Positions 1 through 9,779 of a stretch of 64,000 bases of DNA are shown here, piece by piece. Position 1 is the stretch's first letter, and each line of letters begins with the position of its first letter. The stretch spans positions 450,044 through 514,043 of the forward strand of contig NZ_CP023277.1 in NCBI RefSeq assembly GCF_003065385.1. Direction: 5' to 3'. Origin of the DNA: Polynucleobacter acidiphobus (GTDB lineage Bacteria; Pseudomonadota; Gammaproteobacteria; Burkholderiales; Burkholderiaceae). A program made the position numbers and the translations under genes. The notes under the pieces are model-generated. The model was not told the DNA's origin, did no database searches, and saw only the letters and a program-made list of their open reading frames with translations.

Positions 1-1
1 G

Positions 2-874
2 GATTTCATGCGCCCCGATCGCATTGTGATTGGTACTCATCAGGATGCCGCAGGACTGCGCGCCAAAGAATTGATGCGCAAACTTTATGCTCCATTTAAT
101 CGTCATCACGAGCGCACCTATTACATGGATGTGAAGAGTGCTGAGCTCACAAAATACGCTGCTAATGCAATGCTGGCTACCCGCATCTCCTTTATGAATG
201 AGCTTGCCAATTTAGCGGATGCGGTTGGAGCTGATATTGAGGCCGTTCGCCAAGGGATTGGTTCAGACTCACGGATTGGCTATGGATTTTTATACGCAGG
301 AACGGGCTATGGAGGCTCTTGCTTTCCAAAGGATGTATCGGCCTTGACCAAAACTGCTTTACAGCATGGGCGTGATTTAAAAATCTTAGAAGCTGTCGAG
401 GCAGTGAATCGCCAACAAAAAACGATCTTGATTGAGAAGATCACCAAACGTTTTGGTGACGATCTTTCGAATCATCGATTTGCGGTATGGGGTTTGGCTT
501 TTAAACCTAATACGGATGATATGCGTGAAGCACCCAGTCGTTTCATTATTGCAGAGTTGGTCAAGCGTGGAGCACAGGTGATGGCTCATGATCCTGTTGC
601 AATGCCTGAGGCACACCATGCCTTTGAGATCGATTTTCAAGGAAAACCCGATCAACTTCAAAAAGTTTCCTTAGTAAAAACTCCGGAAGATGCCTTAGCA
701 GGGGCTAGCGCACTAATCATTGTGACCGAATGGAAGGCATTCCGTAGCCCTGATTTTGATCATCTAAAGCAGGCGATGAGAAACCCGATCATTTTTGATG
801 GGCGTAATCTGTATGAGCCCCAGTCGATGACTGAGCTGGGTTTTGAGTATTACGGGATTGGTCGGCATAATTGA
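2..874 (+). CDS. ugd: UDP-glucose 6-dehydrogenase, C-terminal part (5' end outside window)
   Basis: This enzyme oxidises UDP-glucose to UDP-glucuronate with two NAD+ in the cytoplasm, supplying capsule, LPS and aminoarabinose pathways. The reading frame is open from the window edge ([11 protein letters not shown] from base 2), so the N-terminal Rossmann domain is missing and the first Met seen is internal. The central helix, the catalytic cysteine in GGSCFPKD (codon at 320-322) and the C-terminal NAD/UDP-sugar half with [16 protein letters not shown] are intact. It is followed at 22 bp by hldE1 and hldD, an envelope-sugar cluster. UDP-glucuronate is also the starting substrate of the arn genes at the far end of this window. 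Confidence 0.95.
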   Translation, partial: DFMRPDRIVIGTHQDAAGLRAKELMRKLYAPFNRHHERTYYMDVKSAELTKYAANAMLATRISFMNELANLADAVGADIEAVRQGIGSDSRIGYGFLYAGTGYGGSCFPKDVSALTKTALQHGRDLKILEAVEAVNRQQKTILIEKITKRFGDDLSNHRFAVWGLAFKPNTDDMREAPSRFIIAELVKRGAQVMAHDPVAMPEAHHAFEIDFQGKPDQLQKVSLVKTPEDALAGASALIIVTEWKAFRSPDFDHLKQAMRNPIIFDGRNLYEPQSMTELGFEYYGIGRHN

Positions 875-896
875 GCTATAAATTGAATCTAAAGTA

Positions 897-1829
897 ATGA
901 CCGAGAAAGCCGATCGAACCCAATTTAGTAAAGCCCGCCTGTTGGTGGTGGGTGATGTCATGCTTGATCGCTATTGGTTTGGTGATACCAGTCGCATATC
1001 GCCTGAAGCCCCAGTTCCTGTGGTACAGGTTAGCAAGATTGATGAGCGTTTGGGGGGCGCAGCTAACGTGGCCCGCAACGCCTCTGCGCTAGGAGCGCAA
1101 ACCAGCCTTCTGGGGGTGATTGGAGTCGATGAGGCCGGCAAACGTGTGGAGGCCCTATTGCGAGATAGTGGTGTGCACAGCTGCTTACAGGCGGATTCAC
1201 AAGTACCCACGACCGTTAAGTTAAGAGTGATTGCCCGGCAGCAGCAACTGATTCGTTTGGATTTTGAGGAGACCCCGAGTTCGGGTTCACTCGCTCAGAA
1301 GCTCAAGCAGTTCGAGGCACTATTACCCGAGACCGATGTGGTTATCTTGTCCGATTACGGCAAGGGCGCGTTGGAGCAAGTGGCCAGTATGATTGCTTTA
1401 GCAAGAGCGAATCATAAGATTGTGTTGGTCGACCCGAAAGGTGATGCGTATGCGAAGTATCGGGGTGCAACAGTGCTTACCCCCAATCGAAGTGAATTGC
1501 GGCAAGTGGTTGGAGCATGGTCCAGTGAAGCGGAGCTCACCCAAAAAGCTCAAGCCTTGCGAGAACAGCTTCAGGTTGAGGCTTTGCTCTTAACTCGCTC
1601 TGAGGAAGGCATGACATTATTTACATCAGCGGGTGCAAGTCATGTACGTGCGCAGGCCCGCGAGGTATTTGATGTATCAGGCGCTGGCGATACCGTCATT
1701 GCTACTCTGGCAGTAGCCTTGGCAGCCAAATGGCCCTTAGAGCGTGCGATGGCCCTAGCCAATCGCGCTGGAGGAATCGTAGTCGGTAAACTGGGAACAG
1801 CAACCGTTTGTGCAGAGGAGCTACAGTGA
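897..1829 (+). CDS. hldE1 (rfaE1): D-glycero-beta-D-manno-heptose-7-phosphate kinase
   Basis: It phosphorylates heptose 7-phosphate at C1 on the way to ADP-heptose for the LPS inner core. It is a PfkB/ribokinase-family protein of 310 aa: an N-terminal substrate region ([11 protein letters not shown], about residues 19-29), a GGAANVA sugar-binding motif and the catalytic anion-hole motif SGAGDT (GAGD about 262-265). Only the kinase domain is present. The adenylyltransferase domain fused to it in E. coli HldE is absent, so hldE2 must lie elsewhere. Its TGA overlaps the GTG start of hldD, indicating translational coupling. Confidence 0.93.
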   Translation: MTEKADRTQFSKARLLVVGDVMLDRYWFGDTSRISPEAPVPVVQVSKIDERLGGAANVARNASALGAQTSLLGVIGVDEAGKRVEALLRDSGVHSCLQADSQVPTTVKLRVIARQQQLIRLDFEETPSSGSLAQKLKQFEALLPETDVVILSDYGKGALEQVASMIALARANHKIVLVDPKGDAYAKYRGATVLTPNRSELRQVVGAWSSEAELTQKAQALREQLQVEALLLTRSEEGMTLFTSAGASHVRAQAREVFDVSGAGDTVIATLAVALAAKWPLERAMALANRAGGIVVGKLGTATVCAEELQ

Positions 1830-2845
1830 CCTATATCGTGACTGGTGCCGCCGGATTTGTGGGTGCGAATATTGTTCGTGCTTTGAATGCCCGTGGTGAA
1901 AAAAATATTATTGCCGTCGATGATTTGCGACCCGCAGATAAATATCGCAATCTAGCTGATTTGGATATCGCCGATTACATTGATAAGAATGATTTTTTAG
2001 AAGGCTTTCATGAGGGCTGGTTTGGCAAAGTGAAAGCCGTATTTCATGAAGGCGCTTGTTCAGACACGATGGAGACCGATGGGGTTTTCATGATGAACAA
2101 TAACTATCAATACTCCATCAATCTCTATGAGATTTGCACTGACCAAAAAGTTCCATTTCTTTATGCATCATCGGCTGCGACCTATGGAGGGTCCGATACG
2201 TTTGTAGAGGATCGTCAATATGAGAAGCCTTTAAACATTTATGGCTACTCAAAATTTCTGTTTGACCAATACATGCGTGCTCGGATGGCTGAAAAGGCGC
2301 CGACGGCTCAGGTGGTCGGCTTTCGGTATTTCAATGTATATGGCCCACGCGAGTCCCATAAAGGGAGGATGGCCTCGGTCGCATTTCATCATTACCATCA
2401 GTTCAAAAAAAATCAAACGGTCAAATTATTTGGTGAATATGGCGGCTATGCACCCGGTCAGCAATCGCGGGATTTTGTATCGGTTGAGGATGTAGTGAAA
2501 GTGAATCTCTTCTTTTTGGATCATCCAGAAAAAAGTGGTATTTTTAATCTCGGCACAGGTCGCGCTCAACCCTTTAATGACGTTGCACTGGCAACTGTAA
2601 ATACCATGCGTAAACTAGCCAATCAACCAGCGTTACCATTGGCAGATTTAGTGCAGCAAGGTTTGATTCAATACATTCCGTTCCCAGACGACTTGCGCGG
2701 CAAATATCAGTGCTTCACCCAAGCGGACCTGACGCAATTAAGAGCTGCAGGTTACTCGGGAGACTTCTTAGATGTTGAGCATGGTGTCAGTCAATACATT
2801 GCCTGGCTATCAGCAAATTCTGATTTTTTAGCAAATCCCCTCTAG
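1826..2845 (+). CDS. hldD (rfaD): ADP-L-glycero-D-manno-heptose 6-epimerase
   Basis: It converts ADP-D,D-heptose to ADP-L,D-heptose, the donor for the LPS inner core. It is an extended short-chain dehydrogenase of 339 aa with an N-terminal NADP-binding TGAAGFVG, a catalytic Tyr-Lys pair in YGYSK (about residues 139-143) and a C-terminal sugar-nucleotide domain. I chose the GTG at 1826: GAGGAG lies 5 bases upstream, the protein then begins [13 protein letters not shown] as in the family, and the start overlaps the hldE1 stop as GTGA. A TTG at 1808 would add six residues without support. Confidence 0.94.
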   Translation: MTYIVTGAAGFVGANIVRALNARGEKNIIAVDDLRPADKYRNLADLDIADYIDKNDFLEGFHEGWFGKVKAVFHEGACSDTMETDGVFMMNNNYQYSINLYEICTDQKVPFLYASSAATYGGSDTFVEDRQYEKPLNIYGYSKFLFDQYMRARMAEKAPTAQVVGFRYFNVYGPRESHKGRMASVAFHHYHQFKKNQTVKLFGEYGGYAPGQQSRDFVSVEDVVKVNLFFLDHPEKSGIFNLGTGRAQPFNDVALATVNTMRKLANQPALPLADLVQQGLIQYIPFPDDLRGKYQCFTQADLTQLRAAGYSGDFLDVEHGVSQYIAWLSANSDFLANPL

Positions 2846-2862
2846 ACCATTTATTTCGTCAA

Positions 2863-2911
2863 CCCAATCGACCATTGGGCGTTGAAGAAGGCCATGACAC
2901 ATTCGTCATGG
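2863..2911 (+). terminator. Two tandem small hairpins after hldD (possible weak terminator)
   Basis: Stem 1 is CCCAAT 2863-2868 with ATTGGG 2874-2879. Stem 2 is CCATGAC 2892-2898 with GTCATGG 2905-2911, followed by a short T-containing run. They fill the 94-bp gap between hldD and the ComEA-like gene. There is no true U-tract, so termination is uncertain; they could instead stabilise the upstream mRNA end. Confidence 0.35.
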
Positions 2912-2939
2912 TTTGTTCATCAACCTCAAAGGAGAAATT

Positions 2940-3386
2940 ATGGGTTTATCAACTCTGTTTCACACATCTGCTAATGTCTTATCCAAACGATCGATGATTG
3001 GCATGATGGTTTTGGCGCTCGCACTTCCTCTTAGTATGTCGCTTGCAAATGCCGCTCCAGTCAATGTCAACTCAGCCAGTCAGACCGAGTTAGAGAGCAT
3101 TCGTGGACTTGGGCCATCAAAAGCGAAGGCAATTATTGCTGAGCGAGAAAAGGGCGGTGCATTTTATGATTCATATGATTTGCAATCACGGGTTCGAGGT
3201 ATTGGTGAGCGCTCGGTTAGTAAATTAATGGAGAATGGTTTGAAAATCGAGGGTCAAAGCGGATACCGTGAGACAAAAAGTGGCCCACGCTCAGAGGCGC
3301 GTTCCACAAAAAAGAACCCCAAGTATCAAGCTAAAGCGTCTGCGGCGGAGAACGAGCGGTCGACTGGTTCGCGTCAGCGCTATTGA
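2940..3386 (+). CDS. Secreted ComEA-like helix-hairpin-helix protein
   Basis: A 148-aa exported protein. Residues about 1-38 form a signal peptide (hydrophobic MIGMMVLALALPLSMSLANA), followed directly by a helix-hairpin-helix DNA-binding domain starting VNVNSASQTELESIRGLG and including a second hairpin (RVRGIGERSVSKL). The last 45 residues are basic and low complexity. This is the small ComEA type without the membrane anchor seen in Bacillus, and a periplasmic DNA-binding role in uptake is likely by family. The start at 2940 is set by AAAGGAG six bases upstream. No other competence gene is near. Confidence 0.8.
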   Translation: MGLSTLFHTSANVLSKRSMIGMMVLALALPLSMSLANAAPVNVNSASQTELESIRGLGPSKAKAIIAEREKGGAFYDSYDLQSRVRGIGERSVSKLMENGLKIEGQSGYRETKSGPRSEARSTKKNPKYQAKASAAENERSTGSRQRY

Positions 3387-3426
3387 AATCAGCGGTATTG
3401 GGTGAAGTTATCGCTAAAATAACTCC

Positions 3427-4353
3427 ATGACCCAATCCAATCCATCTGCGGCACTCTATCCAACGATTTCTCAAACCATTGGTAATACTCCTTTGGTTCG
3501 CTTACAGCGTATTCCTGGCGTGGAGAACGAGCGGCGCGGTAATGTGATTTTAGGTAAGTTAGAAGGTAATAATCCAGCCGGGTCGGTCAAGGACCGACCC
3601 GCGCTCTCCATGATTAGGCATGCTGAGTTACGTGGCGATATTAAGCCTGGCGATACCTTAATTGAGGCAACGAGTGGTAATACCGGTATCGCGATCGCGA
3701 TGGTTGGGGCGATGTTGGGCTACAAAATTATTTTGGTCATGCCTGAAAACCAAAGCCTTGAGCGTCGACAGAGTATGGCTGCATATGGTGCAGAACTTAT
3801 TTTGACCTCAAGTTCAGGCGGGATGGAGTTGGCTCGCGATTACGCAGAGCAATTGCAAAAAGAGGGTCGCGGCAAGCTATTAGATCAATTTGCTAACTCA
3901 GATAATCCGCGAGCTCATATTGAGACCACGGGTCCTGAGATTTGGCGTGATACACACGGGCAAATTACCCATTTTGTTTCTGCGATGGGTACCACGGGAA
4001 CGATTACTGGCGTATCGACCTATCTAAAGTCCATGAATCCAGAGATCCAAATTATTGGTGGACAGCCTGAAGAGGGCTCGCAGATTCCTGGAATAAGGAA
4101 ATGGGCACCTGCCTACTTGCCTAAAATCTACCAAGCTGAACGTGTCGATCGAATTGAGTATGTGACCCAGGCGGAGGCGGAGGAAATGGCCCGCCGTATG
4201 GCTAAAGAGGAAGGTATATTTTGCGGCGTGTCAGCTGCAGGCGCTCTGGTGATCGCATTGCGCGTTGCTCAAACGGTTGAAAATGCCACGATTGTATTTA
4301 TAGTGTGTGATCGGGGCGATCGCTATTTGTCAACGGGCGTATTTCCAGCCTAA
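3427..4353 (+). CDS. cysM: Cysteine synthase B (O-acetylserine sulfhydrylase)
   Basis: A PLP-dependent enzyme that makes cysteine from O-acetylserine and sulfide (the B isozyme can also use thiosulfate). In 308 aa it shows the PLP-binding lysine in NPAGSVKDR (Lys55), the substrate loop TSGNTG and the phosphate-binding GTTGTITG. The IRKWAPAYLP segment is typical of CysM rather than CysK. Its 3' end overlaps the convergent mltB by four bases, so there is no room for an intergenic terminator. Confidence 0.93.
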   Translation: MTQSNPSAALYPTISQTIGNTPLVRLQRIPGVENERRGNVILGKLEGNNPAGSVKDRPALSMIRHAELRGDIKPGDTLIEATSGNTGIAIAMVGAMLGYKIILVMPENQSLERRQSMAAYGAELILTSSSGGMELARDYAEQLQKEGRGKLLDQFANSDNPRAHIETTGPEIWRDTHGQITHFVSAMGTTGTITGVSTYLKSMNPEIQIIGGQPEEGSQIPGIRKWAPAYLPKIYQAERVDRIEYVTQAEAEEMARRMAKEEGIFCGVSAAGALVIALRVAQTVENATIVFIVCDRGDRYLSTGVFPA

Positions 4354-5630
4354 TTACTTGGCTTTGGCGGCTTACTCGATTTCTTCGCTTTACTATCTTT
4401 CTTGACTGCTTTAGCTGGCGTGGATCGATTTTTACTAGCGGGCGCAGGCCCTGGTTTCTCGATTTGGTCACGTGCAAGCGCACTTTTGTTTTGATACCCT
4501 AGCGCCTGTGCAAATTCAGCAACACTTTGGGCATAAAAGTAACTACGGTTGTAGTTCACGATGCTGAGGAAGTTTTGGAGTCCAACAACATAAAGGATAT
4601 CGGGCTCCTGATTGACTCCGGGCGATGGCAAATCAACAATCAAGGCTTTACTGCCAGGCTCAACCCCGCCTTGCAGAAGATCACCATTGCTGGGCTCCAG
4701 AATACCGAGTTGAATTAACTCTGCAACAGTAATTTTGGCAATCGGCTGGCCATCGGCTAGCTCAATAATTTTTGCCTGGGTTTGCTCATTTTGAATGACA
4801 GGAAAGTAGATGGGCATACCAGGTTGCCAGCCATGCACTTTGAGAAAGTTGGCTACGCTAAAGATTGCATCACGCCGACTATTGCGAAGATCAATTACGC
4901 CATCCCCATCCCCATCGGTGGCAAATTGCAAAATACTTCCAGGCATAAACTGGGGAAGGCCAATTGCACCTGCATAGGAGCTACTTTGATTGAGGCAGCG
5001 ATTAAAGGCATCCTGCCGATTCTTGGCTTCTTGCCAGCACAAAATAATGAGGTCTTTCAGTTGATTCTGAAAAAGCAGCTCACGCGCTGCTTGATTAGGA
5101 GCCTCTGGGTAGTCAAAAGCAAGCGTACTTAATACGTCCTTGACCCGAAAGTTTCCCATTTGTCGACCATAAATCGTCTCCACCCCAATAATGGCCGCAA
5201 TGACTTGGTGAGGAACTCCAGATTCCGATTCGGCAGCTTCTAGAGCGGCACGATTTTGCTCGATAAAGGTAAGGCCAGCCCGAATGCGAACCGATTCAAC
5301 AAAGCGCGAACGGTATACCCGCCAGTTTTTTTGAAAGCTAACGGGTGGGGGAGCAACTAATTTTTTGACTTGAGATAAGTTTTGAACATCTTTAAAGCCG
5401 CTATCCAGAAATACCAAAGGGATGTTTTGCTGCCGAGAAACCTGATCAAGAAGCTCCTTGAGTGAAGACGGATCTCGTTTAGCGCTGGATATAGTGGATT
5501 TGCCAGTATGAGTCTCTACTTCGTTATTTGTAGGTTGTTGATTGGGTGTTGTGGTTGGTTGGGTGGGCGATGCGCAGGCACCTAACAAAACCGTTAGTGT
5601 CAGGCTGGATAAAAACGGTAGAAAGTTCAA
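4350..5630 (-). CDS. mltB: Membrane-bound lytic murein transglycosylase B
   Basis: It cleaves peptidoglycan to 1,6-anhydro-muropeptides in the periplasm. It is a 426-aa lipoprotein with lipobox LLGAC (Cys19), an SLT_2/MltB catalytic domain with the likely acid Glu151 in GVETIYGR, the fold motif AIGLPQFMPGS and the calcium-like loop DGDGDGVIDL. The last ~35 residues are a Lys/Pro/Ser-rich tail, not part of the enzyme fold and possibly cell-wall associated. The stop overlaps that of cysM. A weak promoter lies just upstream (5643-5671). Confidence 0.9.
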   Translation of the reverse strand: MNFLPFLSSLTLTVLLGACASPTQPTTTPNQQPTNNEVETHTGKSTISSAKRDPSSLKELLDQVSRQQNIPLVFLDSGFKDVQNLSQVKKLVAPPPVSFQKNWRVYRSRFVESVRIRAGLTFIEQNRAALEAAESESGVPHQVIAAIIGVETIYGRQMGNFRVKDVLSTLAFDYPEAPNQAARELLFQNQLKDLIILCWQEAKNRQDAFNRCLNQSSSYAGAIGLPQFMPGSILQFATDGDGDGVIDLRNSRRDAIFSVANFLKVHGWQPGMPIYFPVIQNEQTQAKIIELADGQPIAKITVAELIQLGILEPSNGDLLQGGVEPGSKALIVDLPSPGVNQEPDILYVVGLQNFLSIVNYNRSYFYAQSVAEFAQALGYQNKSALARDQIEKPGPAPASKNRSTPAKAVKKDSKAKKSSKPPKPSN

Positions 5631-5642
5631 GATCGCGCTAAG

Positions 5643-5671
5643 ATAATAAAAAGATAGTATTTTTAATACAA
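5643..5671 (-). promoter_or_regulatory. Candidate promoter for mltB
   Basis: On the minus strand a TATTAT -10 (5643-5648) is separated by 17 bases from a TTGTAT -35 (5666-5671), just upstream of the mltB start. The -10 is good and the -35 poor. A TATAGT at 5684-5689 on the plus strand may serve the divergent hydrolase gene. Confidence 0.35.
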
Positions 5672-5715
5672 ATTCACACTAAGTATAGTTAGTTGTTATT
5701 CGATAAGAGACAAAT

Positions 5716-6636
5716 ATGAGCACAGCCTACATTAGCCATCCCGATTTTATGAAACACGAGATGGGCCGCCATCATCCAGAGTGCCCTGAACGAATTGCTG
5801 CGATTGAGGATCAGTTAATTCAGAGTCGTCTTGATGCGCATCTGAAGCGGATTGATCCACCGCTTGCATCGGACGCTGATATCACACGAGTACATAGCGA
5901 AGATCATTTGGCATTTGTGAAGAGTAAGGCTCCGAGTAGTGGCTACTCGATGATTGATGGCGATACCATCATGAACCCAGCAACGTTGACAGTCTCCTTG
6001 CGTGCAGCCGGCGCAGCAATAGCAGCAGTCGATGCCGTGATGCAAGGTGAGGTCAATAATGCTTTTTGTGCGATTCGCCCTCCGGGACATCATGCTGAGC
6101 CTCATCGCTCAATGGGATTTTGTGTATTTAATAATGTGGCAATCGCGACACGTTATGCGATCGAAAAGTATGATTTAGACCGAGTGGCCGTGATTGATTT
6201 TGATGTCCATCACGGTAATGGCACAGAGGCTGCATTCATCAATGACCCGCATATATTAATGTGTAGTTTCTTTCAGCATCCCTTTTACCCCTACAGTGGT
6301 TTAGATGGCGGGGAAAATATGGTCAATGTCCCACTGCCGGCAACCACCAATGGCAAGATCGTCCGTGACATGATTAGTAAAACCTGGATTCCACGACTTG
6401 ATGAATTTAAACCCCAGCTGATTATTATTTCAGCGGGTTTTGATGCTCACCGTGAGGATGATTTGGGCCAAATGGGTCTGGTTGAAGACGATTACGTATG
6501 GATGACCAAGCAGTTAATGGAGGTTGCCAATCGCTATTGTGGCGGCAAGATTGTGAGTTGCCTTGAGGGTGGATACAACCTCTCGGCATTGGGCCGCAGC
6601 GTTGCTGCCCACCTGAAAACCTTGGCCGAGATTTAA
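5716..6636 (+). CDS. Histone deacetylase family protein (acetoin utilisation/acetylpolyamine amidohydrolase-like)
   Basis: A zinc hydrolase of the arginase/deacetylase superfamily, 306 aa, acting on an acetyl-lysine or acetyl-amine substrate that cannot be named from sequence. Active-site motifs appear in order: RPPGHHAE with the His-His pair, DFDVHHGNGTE with the metal-binding Asp and His, SAGFDAH with the second Asp, and EGGYN near the C terminus with the transition-state-stabilising Tyr. It lies about 50 bp upstream of etfBA in the same direction, so co-expression with electron-transfer flavoprotein is likely. Confidence 0.88.
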   Translation: MSTAYISHPDFMKHEMGRHHPECPERIAAIEDQLIQSRLDAHLKRIDPPLASDADITRVHSEDHLAFVKSKAPSSGYSMIDGDTIMNPATLTVSLRAAGAAIAAVDAVMQGEVNNAFCAIRPPGHHAEPHRSMGFCVFNNVAIATRYAIEKYDLDRVAVIDFDVHHGNGTEAAFINDPHILMCSFFQHPFYPYSGLDGGENMVNVPLPATTNGKIVRDMISKTWIPRLDEFKPQLIIISAGFDAHREDDLGQMGLVEDDYVWMTKQLMEVANRYCGGKIVSCLEGGYNLSALGRSVAAHLKTLAEI

Positions 6637-6686
6637 TCTGAATCACGATAAAATAGAGGTTTAGATAAGTAAAAAGGTTGTCTTTC

Positions 6687-7436
6687 ATGAAGGTTTTGGT
6701 CGCAGTTAAGCGAGTGGTCGATTACAACGTGAAGGTTCGCGTCAAATCGGATCAATCGGGGGTGGACATAGCCAATGTCAAAATGAGCATGAATCCCTTT
6801 GATGAAATTGCCGTTGAAGAGGCGGTTCGACTCAAAGAGGCTGGCCTTGTTACAGAGATTATTGCTTTTTCAGCAGGCCCCCAAGCATGCCAAGAGACCT
6901 TAAGAACTGCCTTGGCGATCGGTGCAGATCGCGCTATCTTATGTGAGACCGATATCGAATTGCAGCCTCTGGCAGTCGCTAAATTACTTCAAGCAATCTA
7001 TTCCAAAGAGCAGCCTCAGCTCATCATTATGGGTAAGCAGGCGATTGATGATGATAGTAACCAAACCGGCCAAATGGTGGCCGCCTTACTCAATCTTCCC
7101 CAGGCAACATTTGCTTCTAAGGTGACCATTAGTAATGGGCAGGCATCGGTCACACGTGAGGTTGATGGTGGTCTTGAGACCGTTGCAGTTTCTTTACCTG
7201 CGGTGATCACAACCGATCTTCGCTTAAATGAGCCGCGCTACGTCACTCTACCCAACATTATGAAGGCCAAGAAAAAGCAGTTAGATATCGTAAAGCCTGA
7301 TGATCTAGGAATTGATATCACCCCGCGGCTGAAAACCATTCGGGTCGAGGAGCCGCCAAAGCGCTCAGCAGGTATCAAAGTACCCGATGTGGCAACTTTG
7401 ATTGATAAATTAAAAAATGAAGCAAAGGTACTGTAA
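6687..7436 (+). CDS. etfB: Electron transfer flavoprotein, beta subunit
   Basis: The beta subunit of ETF carries AMP and, with EtfA, passes electrons from acyl-CoA and other dehydrogenases to ETF-quinone oxidoreductase. The 249-aa protein begins [19 protein letters not shown] and contains the conserved [17 protein letters not shown] and the signature [12 protein letters not shown] followed by [17 protein letters not shown] used ATG 6687 rather than TTG 6678 because the family starts MKVLVAVKR. Its stop overlaps the etfA start as TAATG. Confidence 0.95.
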   Translation: MKVLVAVKRVVDYNVKVRVKSDQSGVDIANVKMSMNPFDEIAVEEAVRLKEAGLVTEIIAFSAGPQACQETLRTALAIGADRAILCETDIELQPLAVAKLLQAIYSKEQPQLIIMGKQAIDDDSNQTGQMVAALLNLPQATFASKVTISNGQASVTREVDGGLETVAVSLPAVITTDLRLNEPRYVTLPNIMKAKKKQLDIVKPDDLGIDITPRLKTIRVEEPPKRSAGIKVPDVATLIDKLKNEAKVL

Positions 7437-8365
7437 TGACTGCACTGGTTCTAGCTGAGCACGATCAGCAATCATTAAAAATGGCCACGCATCATGCGGT
7501 AAGCGCTGCCAAGCAGTGCGCCAATGCGGTCGATATTTTGGTAGTGGGCCATGATGTGAATGCGATAGTCCAGGAAGCCAGCAAGATTGAGGGGGTTGGA
7601 AAGGTTCTTTATGCCAATGCACCGCATTTTGCGAATCAGTTGCCAGAGGCGGTTGCGGAGCAAATTCTTGCCCTTGCTTCTAGTTATGACTATTTTTTGG
7701 CACCTGCGACGGCACACGGTAAGAGTGTGATGCCCCGGGTTGCAGCCAAGCTGGATGTTGCGCAACTCTCCGATATCACCAAGGTTGTATCCGCCGATCA
7801 ATTTGAGCGGCCCATTTACGCGGGTAACGCGATTGCGACGGTACAAACGATTGACCCTAAAAAGGTAATTACGGTACGGACCACGAATTTTGATCCTGCC
7901 GAGACTAGTGGATCATGCGCTATTGAATCAATCTCTCCAGTAGAGCCATTTACTGCTAGTCAATTTGTGGGTCGCGAGTTAACCAAATCGGATCGTCCTG
8001 AGTTAGCTGCTGCAAAAATTATTGTTTCTGGTGGTCGTGGACTTGGCTCTGCAGAGAAATACAAGGAGTTGATTGAGCCATTGGCAGACAAGCTTGGCGC
8101 TGCTCTCGGCGCTTCCCGTGCCGCAGTGGATGCAGGTTATGTACCCAATGATTATCAAGTGGGTCAAACTGGGAAAATTGTGGCTCCACAGCTTTATATT
8201 GCGGTAGGTATCTCTGGAGCAATCCAGCATCTTGCTGGCATGAAGGACTCCAAAGTGATTGTGGCGATTAACAAAGATCCTGATGCTCCGATCTTTGGAG
8301 TCGCCGACTACGGATTAGTTGGCGATTTGTTTACTCTTGTGCCTGAGTTAACTGCCTCGATCTAG
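7436..8365 (+). CDS. etfA: Electron transfer flavoprotein, alpha subunit
   Basis: The FAD-binding subunit of ETF, 309 aa. The N-terminal half is the diverged ETF fold ([15 protein letters not shown]). The C-terminal half has the FAD signature: [49 protein letters not shown] and [19 protein letters not shown]. It is translationally coupled to etfB. No acyl-CoA dehydrogenase follows; the next gene is on the other strand. Confidence 0.95.
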   Translation: MTALVLAEHDQQSLKMATHHAVSAAKQCANAVDILVVGHDVNAIVQEASKIEGVGKVLYANAPHFANQLPEAVAEQILALASSYDYFLAPATAHGKSVMPRVAAKLDVAQLSDITKVVSADQFERPIYAGNAIATVQTIDPKKVITVRTTNFDPAETSGSCAIESISPVEPFTASQFVGRELTKSDRPELAAAKIIVSGGRGLGSAEKYKELIEPLADKLGAALGASRAAVDAGYVPNDYQVGQTGKIVAPQLYIAVGISGAIQHLAGMKDSKVIVAINKDPDAPIFGVADYGLVGDLFTLVPELTASI

Positions 8366-8372
8366 GCCCAAC

Positions 8373-8828
8373 TTATTGGCTGAGCTTTTTGGCCTCTTCA
8401 ATTTGGTAGATAAAGAATTGTTCAAAGCCAATAGCCAGAAAGCTCATCATGACCCCTGCGCCAATCACCAGCGAGAGGATTACGCAAATCACGACAGGCC
8501 AACCCGATTCCGTTTTTTGTTTACCTTGAAATGAAGCATTAAATTGCGCATCCCACTTCTCATCGGGACGTAATCCAAACACAATCGTACTTAGCCAACT
8601 TGCTTCTATGGCAATAAACCCAAGAACAATTAATACCCAGGCTGCTGCAGAAGACTCTGGGCTTGTATTTAACAGCATAAAACCCAGAATGCCCGCGATT
8701 AGGGATGCAAACTGAATCCATGCCCAAAAATTTTTGATACCGAGCAAATAAAAGCAATTCAATCCAGTTCCTGGAAGAAAAAGTCCCAGCGCAGAAAATA
8801 GTAATTTGGACCGAAATGGAGTGCTCAT
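8373..8828 (-). CDS. Hypothetical inner-membrane protein (distantly TM2-like)
   Basis: A 151-aa protein with about four hydrophobic segments (roughly residues 8-28, 33-53, 60-85 and 110-137) and a charged loop around 86-108. The first pair, LPGTGLNCFYLLGIKNFWAW, recalls the TM2 domain pattern of two helices around a short FYL-containing turn, but I cannot confirm membership. Its start overlaps the end of the upstream META-domain gene by four bases (8825-8828), so the two are probably one transcript. Function unknown. Confidence 0.7.
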   Translation of the reverse strand: MSTPFRSKLLFSALGLFLPGTGLNCFYLLGIKNFWAWIQFASLIAGILGFMLLNTSPESSAAAWVLIVLGFIAIEASWLSTIVFGLRPDEKWDAQFNASFQGKQKTESGWPVVICVILSLVIGAGVMMSFLAIGFEQFFIYQIEEAKKLSQ

Positions 8829-9370
8829 GGATTGCTTCGTTGGATTAAGTTAAAACCTAATACTTCGCGGTTGGGTCCAATGATAAGTAAATAATTACCA
8901 TCCCGTGCAATGCTTCGGTAATCCCTCAGTAAATATAAGAAATCGCGTTCAATATCCTCACGATTTGAAGCGCAGGCCATGCGAGTGGTGGCGATCTGTT
9001 CAATTTGAAAGCCCCGAGGATCTTCGATGATTTGGGCAGTGAAGCGATTGCAGCCACTATAACCACTCATTCGACTCTGGCTAAATTGCAAACTAATTTT
9101 TGGCCCACCATCATTGGGCATCGTACGAAGACGAACCTCACCCATACTGTTGGGTGTCATATTCCAGCGATTTAGTTCCCATTGAGTGCCAACCAGTTCG
9201 GAATAGGGTGGGGTCGTTTTCCCAGGGCAGGGCGGCACTATATTGGCGCAACCGATCAAAAAAATTGGAGATGAACTGATGAGCCCTATTAGCCTTCTCC
9301 TGGATTGAGAGATCTGTAGCCCGGAGTTTTTTATATAAGCGATTGATTTATATGTATTTTTATTGGTCAC
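8825..9370 (-). CDS. META-domain (HslJ-like) putative lipoprotein
   Basis: The C-terminal ~115 residues form a META domain: LVGTQWELNRW, MSGYSGCNRFTAQ, then IATTRMACASNREDIERDFLYLL. This arrangement is shared with heat-inducible HslJ and related envelope proteins of unclear biochemical role. Before it comes a hydrophobic stretch ending in FLIGCANI, a plausible lipobox. The start is uncertain: the frame is open to ATG 9505, but that would give a long basic N terminus overlapping the rpsP promoter region. I use GTG 9370 as a compromise; TTG 9376 is also possible and none has a good Shine-Dalgarno. Confidence 0.65.
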   Translation of the reverse strand: MTNKNTYKSIAYIKNSGLQISQSRRRLIGLISSSPIFLIGCANIVPPCPGKTTPPYSELVGTQWELNRWNMTPNSMGEVRLRTMPNDGGPKISLQFSQSRMSGYSGCNRFTAQIIEDPRGFQIEQIATTRMACASNREDIERDFLYLLRDYRSIARDGNYLLIIGPNREVLGFNLIQRSNP

Positions 9371-9525
9371 GGTCAATAATCTTTGGTGAAATGATGGAGT
9401 TTTTTGGGTATTTCGTCTAGAATATGAGGTTTTCTGTGGTCGTCGCACTCGTTGGTCAAAAACCCTTTTGAGCAACGACGATTCAGTCAACCATTTTGTA
9501 ATCATTTGATTTTAAGGAAATACCT

Positions 9526-9771
9526 ATGGTCGTCATTCGACTTGCCCGCGGCGGTTCTAAAAAGCGCCCTTTTTTTAGCATCGTTGCTACTGACAAACGC
9601 AATCGTCGCGACTCGAATTTCATCGAGCGCTTGGGTTACTTTAATCCCCAAGCTTCTGAAAAAGAGCAGGCAATGCGCCTTTCTCAGGACCGTTTAACGT
9701 ATTGGTCCGGCGTTGGTGCGCAAATTTCGCCAACCGTAAAGCGTTTGATCAAGGATCATCCAGCGGCCTAA
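9526..9771 (+). CDS. rpsP: 30S ribosomal protein S16
   Basis: A small-subunit assembly protein of 81 aa with the full family sequence from [17 protein letters not shown] to the C terminus. A Shine-Dalgarno AAGGAAA lies at a normal distance. It opens the widely conserved rpsP-rimM-trmD-rplS operon. Upstream, TAGAAT at 9418-9423 is a possible -10 box, but I see no convincing -35. Confidence 0.96.
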   Translation: MVVIRLARGGSKKRPFFSIVATDKRNRRDSNFIERLGYFNPQASEKEQAMRLSQDRLTYWSGVGAQISPTVKRLIKDHPAA

Positions 9772-9779
9772 GCTTGGCC

